Source: Chromera velia (Eukaryota; Sar; Chromeraceae). Taken from it: a stretch of DNA of 46,453 bases. The DNA lies in contig JAHBMJ010000050.1 in NCBI GenBank assembly GCA_018398765.1, forward strand, positions 9,454 through 55,906, written 5' to 3'. Of the stretch, positions 43,260 to 46,453 are shown one piece after another (the first letter of the stretch is position 1; every line of letters starts with the position of its first letter). Below the pieces are notes generated by a model, which made no database searches, was not told the origin of the DNA, and was given only the letters and a program-made list of their open reading frames with translations. Position numbers and translations under genes: made by a program.

Positions 43260-43607
43260 ATAGGCCTTCCCGCTATATGCGGATCTGTTCTCCAGGCGAC
43301 TCCAGGCGAAGCCGCTAAGACTAGCTATATCAAAGATGAGGTTCATGTTCTGACGGAATGTAAGGACACACAAAGGGAACGGAACAGACTGAAAGAACTG
43401 TACGAAATTGCAAAGCAGAAAGCGCCCATTGACATAAGAATACAGATCGCACAACGCGTTGCAGGTGCAACCGAGAGGGGCACTTCTGATAATAAGAAAA
43501 AAATGAAGGATATGGTGTTGCTGTTGTGCACAATCCTGCTTAAAAGCGGTTCCAAAGCTATAGCCGACTGTCTCAAGAAGGTTCATTCTGTCGATAAGGC
43601 AAGTTGA
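43260..43607 (+). mobile_element. Remnant of a non-LTR retrotransposon (LINE) C-terminus
   Basis: An open frame of about 115 residues contains DEVHVLTECKDTQRERNRL, which matches the E-xx-H-x-L-xx-C-x6-R pattern found after the reverse transcriptase domain of many LINEs. The rest is KELYEIAKQKAPIDIRIQI and a helical, Lys-rich end (SVDKAS). There is no catalytic YxDD core upstream, so this is only a 3' fragment. It lies in an AT-rich island next to the element at 42848-43077. The family match is by eye. Confidence 0.45.
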
Positions 43608-44217
43608 GGCGAATCGATCCGATTGGCATGCAGGCTTCCTCATCCCGCCCCCCCATGAATGTGTGCTCTGGGTTGTCCTCAAAGCCTTGCTAGTGGCTTG
43701 GGATTTAGCGTCACTAAATCTAGGATTTAACCCTCAATCATCATCATCATCATCATATAAACAAAATTAATTAAGAAAATTGTGGGAATCTAAGACTCTA
43801 AGTTTTTAACTGCATGAGTTTTTAAAAAAGTTCTTCCATCAAAAAATGACTCAAAATTTAAATTAATTTAAAATATATTAAAATGCTAGTTAAAATAGAT
43901 AGTCGTTCTGGGAATCGTTATTTATACTTAAAAGCTCTTTGTCTAATTCTTTTTGTTACAGCTGGTTACACAGTATTAGAGCTAAACAATAACTATTAAT
44001 AAATCTAGTAATAAATGCAGTTAAATGCCTATTTGAATGAAATATTCTCATAGTTCTATCATCGTTCTTTATCACTATTTATCACTCAAGTGTCATAAAA
44101 TCAAATTTAACTAAACTTGAACATGAACTAATGAATAAACGAATGCATGAATGACATACCAGAACATTGTGACATACATGCTCATACATGCGATACGATT
44201 GATTACACATTTCCTAG
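43608..44217. other. AT-rich spacer
   Basis: AT-rich sequence with a (CAT)n tract (about 43738-43757) and a small hairpin GATTTAGCGTCACTAAATC (43702-43720). No coding signal. It ends at the stop codon of the acyltransferase on the minus strand. Confidence 0.4.
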
Positions 44218-44949
44218 TCATTCACCGTACTGAGCTTGCTGTTCGAAGAGCGCTGCTGCGGATGCCGCGACTTCGTGTTTCATCTTTCCGATTTCATCTG
44301 CCACCAAATGGACGAGCCTGAGGGGATTTGGAAGCACATCCCAGTCCGCCACCGACATGAGTCTCAAATAGTCGCCGTAGGAGAACATGCTGACGGCAAC
44401 CCCCACCCTGCCACGCGTGGGAGGCCAATACGAGACGTCCTCGATTTGAGATCCGCCGAGACGGCCCAGGCGGCGCGGCCCGGCCATGTTCGAGAGGAGC
44501 AGCGCTGCCTTATCGGCGTAGAGGTCGATGAGGCTCTGACAAAATTTGGCGGGGAGAAGGGAAGTGGCTGTCTGGAGAACGGAGGCAGAGATGAAAACCG
44601 AGAAGCCCTTCTTGGCCTTGTCCATCTCTTCCTTCACACGCTGCAAGCAAAGAGGCAATTAAGGAGAATCCGTGGGAGCAGAATTAAAGTAACTTGCAGA
44701 GAGAAGAGAACAACAGACTCCATTCATCTGTTTCATGCATGGCATTCTGCAGGCAGACGAATAAAGGGCAACAAACGCACGGAAGGACAGGGAGACAAGC
44801 AGGCAGGCACAGTTGTACATTCACACGATCGGTGGACTTGCACTGGGCTTCCTTGAGTGCGACTTCTTCTCTCGGGGCGTGTGGCGCCGTCCCGCAATCC
44901 TCCTCTTCCAGCGGCTGTTAACTGACTCACTCACACGCACACACACACG

Positions 44950-44990
<41 letters not shown>

Positions 44991-46429
44991 CCACGCACAC
45001 GACAAATTGAATCCGAAAACGACAAACTGAATCTGAAAAAAAACACAGCCCTCTCTGAGCTTCCACCTCCCTCCCTGTTGGTGCGGCTGCGTGCTTGTGT
45101 CTGAGGCTTTGTGACCTTTCACTCTGTCGCTCTTCCTGTTTGCCTCTCTGGTCTGAATGTCTCTCTCTCTCTCTCTCTATCTGCGAATAAAGTCCGGCAA
45201 TCCTTCACTATCCCACTTTCTCTTTGTCCATCGACTATACCTACCTTCAGTCTCTGCAGTCTGGACAGCTGCAGGCCGAGGGGGAGACGGACGATGACCG
45301 GTACCTGGCAGTTGTCCAATTCTTGGGGGGGTTGGGTACGCAGGGAGATGGGGACAGCAATCGTCAGGTAACGGGGGAAGCGGGCAGCGCACATCCTCAA
45401 AATGCGGCACCTCATTTGTTCCCCCTCGTCTTCTGTCTCGTCCTCTTCGTCCTCCGACCCCCTCACAAAACGGGAAGCACCGGGAAGATGCCAGGAACGC
45501 AAAGCAGCTGCAGCAGCTGATGCGGCGGTAGAGGGGGGTCGCTCAGGCTGCGTGCGTCGACGGAGCATTTCTCCTTCTGTCCCGTTGTCTCTGTATCCGT
45601 ACCCGTTGCCGTTCGATGACGATGCGTGAGCTGCTGTGGCGTTGCTGTCTTCTGTGAGGAACAGGCCTTCCTCCTCCTCCCTCTTTTGCTTCTGTTGTAA
45701 TTGGACTTCCTCTGTAGGCGCCAGGGAGGCGAGGCGACTGCCTCCACAACCAGAAAGCCTTGAAGCCGCCCCACAGCCCTCAGTCGTTGCAACGGGCTGC
45801 TCCAAACAACGGCGGTAGGCAGAAACGAGGGCAGTACAGACTACATCGTTGATTGTGACACGAATTTCAGAGGAGGAAGACGAGGAGGGGCGACTGCCAC
45901 GACGGCGCGCCTCCGTCGCGTATGTGGGTGGGGGGGGAGGATATCTGTGGGGATATGCAGGGGCGGTGTGCGTCTTTTTTGCCATGGGGGTGTCCTTCTC
46001 TTTCACGGGCGAGCTGAAAGTTTCACTCAAACCCAATAGAGGAGAGGGGGGGGGAGACACGGAAGAGGGACGGGAGTGGTTTGCAGGTGGGGGGGCGAGG
46101 AAAGTAGGGGAGGGGGCTGGAGATGGATCGCGAGGAAAAGTCATACCATGTGTGTTGTTAGAGTTGCGGTGTTTGCCGCTGAAGGGACTGAGGGCAGCAG
46201 GCTGGGATTTTCTAGTTGACGGTGAGAGGAATTCAGCTGGAGATGCAAAGAAAGAGCCAAGCCCTCTCCTTCCAGCTGCTGCAGCTCTGCTCTTCTGCTG
46301 AGACTCTTTCTGACACTGGAGACAGAAGGAGGCGTCTGCTGCGATCTGTTTGAGATCGGAGAGCTTCACCTTCACAGGGAGGGTCACGCGCTTTCGGCCC
46401 ATGGGAGGCCGAGCAGGCACAGCGGGGTC
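44218..46429 (-). CDS. Wax ester synthase/DGAT-like O-acyltransferase, C-terminal part (5' outside window)
   Basis: Two exons, 46429-45245 and 44640-44218, join in phase 0 and give 535 residues. The 5' end follows a CTGCAG acceptor, so more exons lie beyond the window, including the expected catalytic HHxxxDG motif. These enzymes esterify fatty alcohols or diacylglycerol with acyl-CoA to make wax esters or triacylglycerol. Evidence: VTINDVVCTALVSAYRRCL and LTIAVPISLRTQPP (end of the condensation-type domain), then the WSD1-C domain with LLLSNMAGPRR, WPPTRGRVGVAV, SMFSYGDYLRL and VADWDVLP. Between LKQIAADA and VTINDVV lies a roughly 170-residue Pro/Ser-rich insertion. A second Ser/Glu-rich insertion separates YRRCL from LTIAVP. 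Both are long for the family. Convergent with the ankyrin gene. Confidence 0.82.
44933..44993. repeat. CA microsatellite in acyltransferase intron
   Basis: A (CA)n tract with a few GCA interruptions, inside the intron 44641-45244. On the transcribed strand it reads (TG)n. Confidence 0.95.
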
Positions 46430-46453
46430 CTGCAGGCAGGCAGGCGAGGGGGG

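Noticed and set aside
44236-44856. 206-codon plus-strand frame opposite the acyltransferase exon
   Set aside because: Antisense of the WSD1-C domain, whose motifs are unmistakable on the minus strand.

Overview
The window is nuclear DNA from a unicellular eukaryote. Most genes are split by GT-AG introns, 3' splice sites are mostly (T/C)GCAG, and intergenic and intronic DNA is full of microsatellites. Coding sequence is fairly GC-rich and contrasts with sharply AT-rich islands. One gene is a membrane-bound hybrid histidine kinase, and one enzyme carries what looks like a signal peptide plus transit peptide as used for complex plastids. Together these suggest an alveolate alga, most likely a chromerid such as Chromera. 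This is inference from gene content and style; no species marker such as rDNA is present.

Layout: (1) 140-1162 (+), 3' end of an unidentified gene; (2) 1163-4009, spacer with a foldback transposon relic at 2726-3176; (3) 5416-4010 (-), intronless DHHC palmitoyltransferase; (4) 5984-9382 (+), hybrid histidine kinase with two tandem receivers; (5) 10719-12219 (+), secreted protein with a duplicated Cys domain; (6) 12998-13227, small inverted-repeat element; (7) 17105-14375 (-), basic, disordered protein rich in RRxS sites, with a 7 x 45-bp tandem repeat in its first intron; (8) 18276-22485 (+), nine-exon F-box-like protein with an N-myristoylation signal; (9) 26091-24697 (-), intronless aspartate aminotransferase; (10) 26624-31319 (+), RtcB-type RNA ligase of the kind coupled to release factor H in bacteria; (11) 31320-34018, AT-rich spacer holding a hAT-like element with an 8-bp target duplication; (12) 40478-34019 (-), LEO1 subunit of the Paf1 complex in 12 exons; (13) 41220-42596 (+), ankyrin-repeat protein with a damaged 3' end; (14) 42780-44217, AT-rich spacer with an inverted-repeat element and a LINE remnant; (15) 46429-44218 (-), C-terminal part of a wax ester synthase/DGAT-like acyltransferase, cut by the window end.

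Genes alternate strand almost regularly: DHHC/kinase, RRxS protein/F-box, aminotransferase/RtcB and LEO1/ankyrin are head-to-head pairs. The five 3'-to-3' gaps each contain an AT-rich, transposon-bearing island, while the head-to-head gaps do not. The genes do not form one pathway. They cover signalling (kinase, RRxS protein, F-box), lipid modification and lipid synthesis (DHHC, acyltransferase), RNA repair (RtcB), transcription elongation (LEO1) and amino-acid metabolism (AspAT).

Exon boundaries were assigned by hand from GT/AG consensus, reading-phase agreement and recognisable protein motifs. They have not been tested against transcripts.
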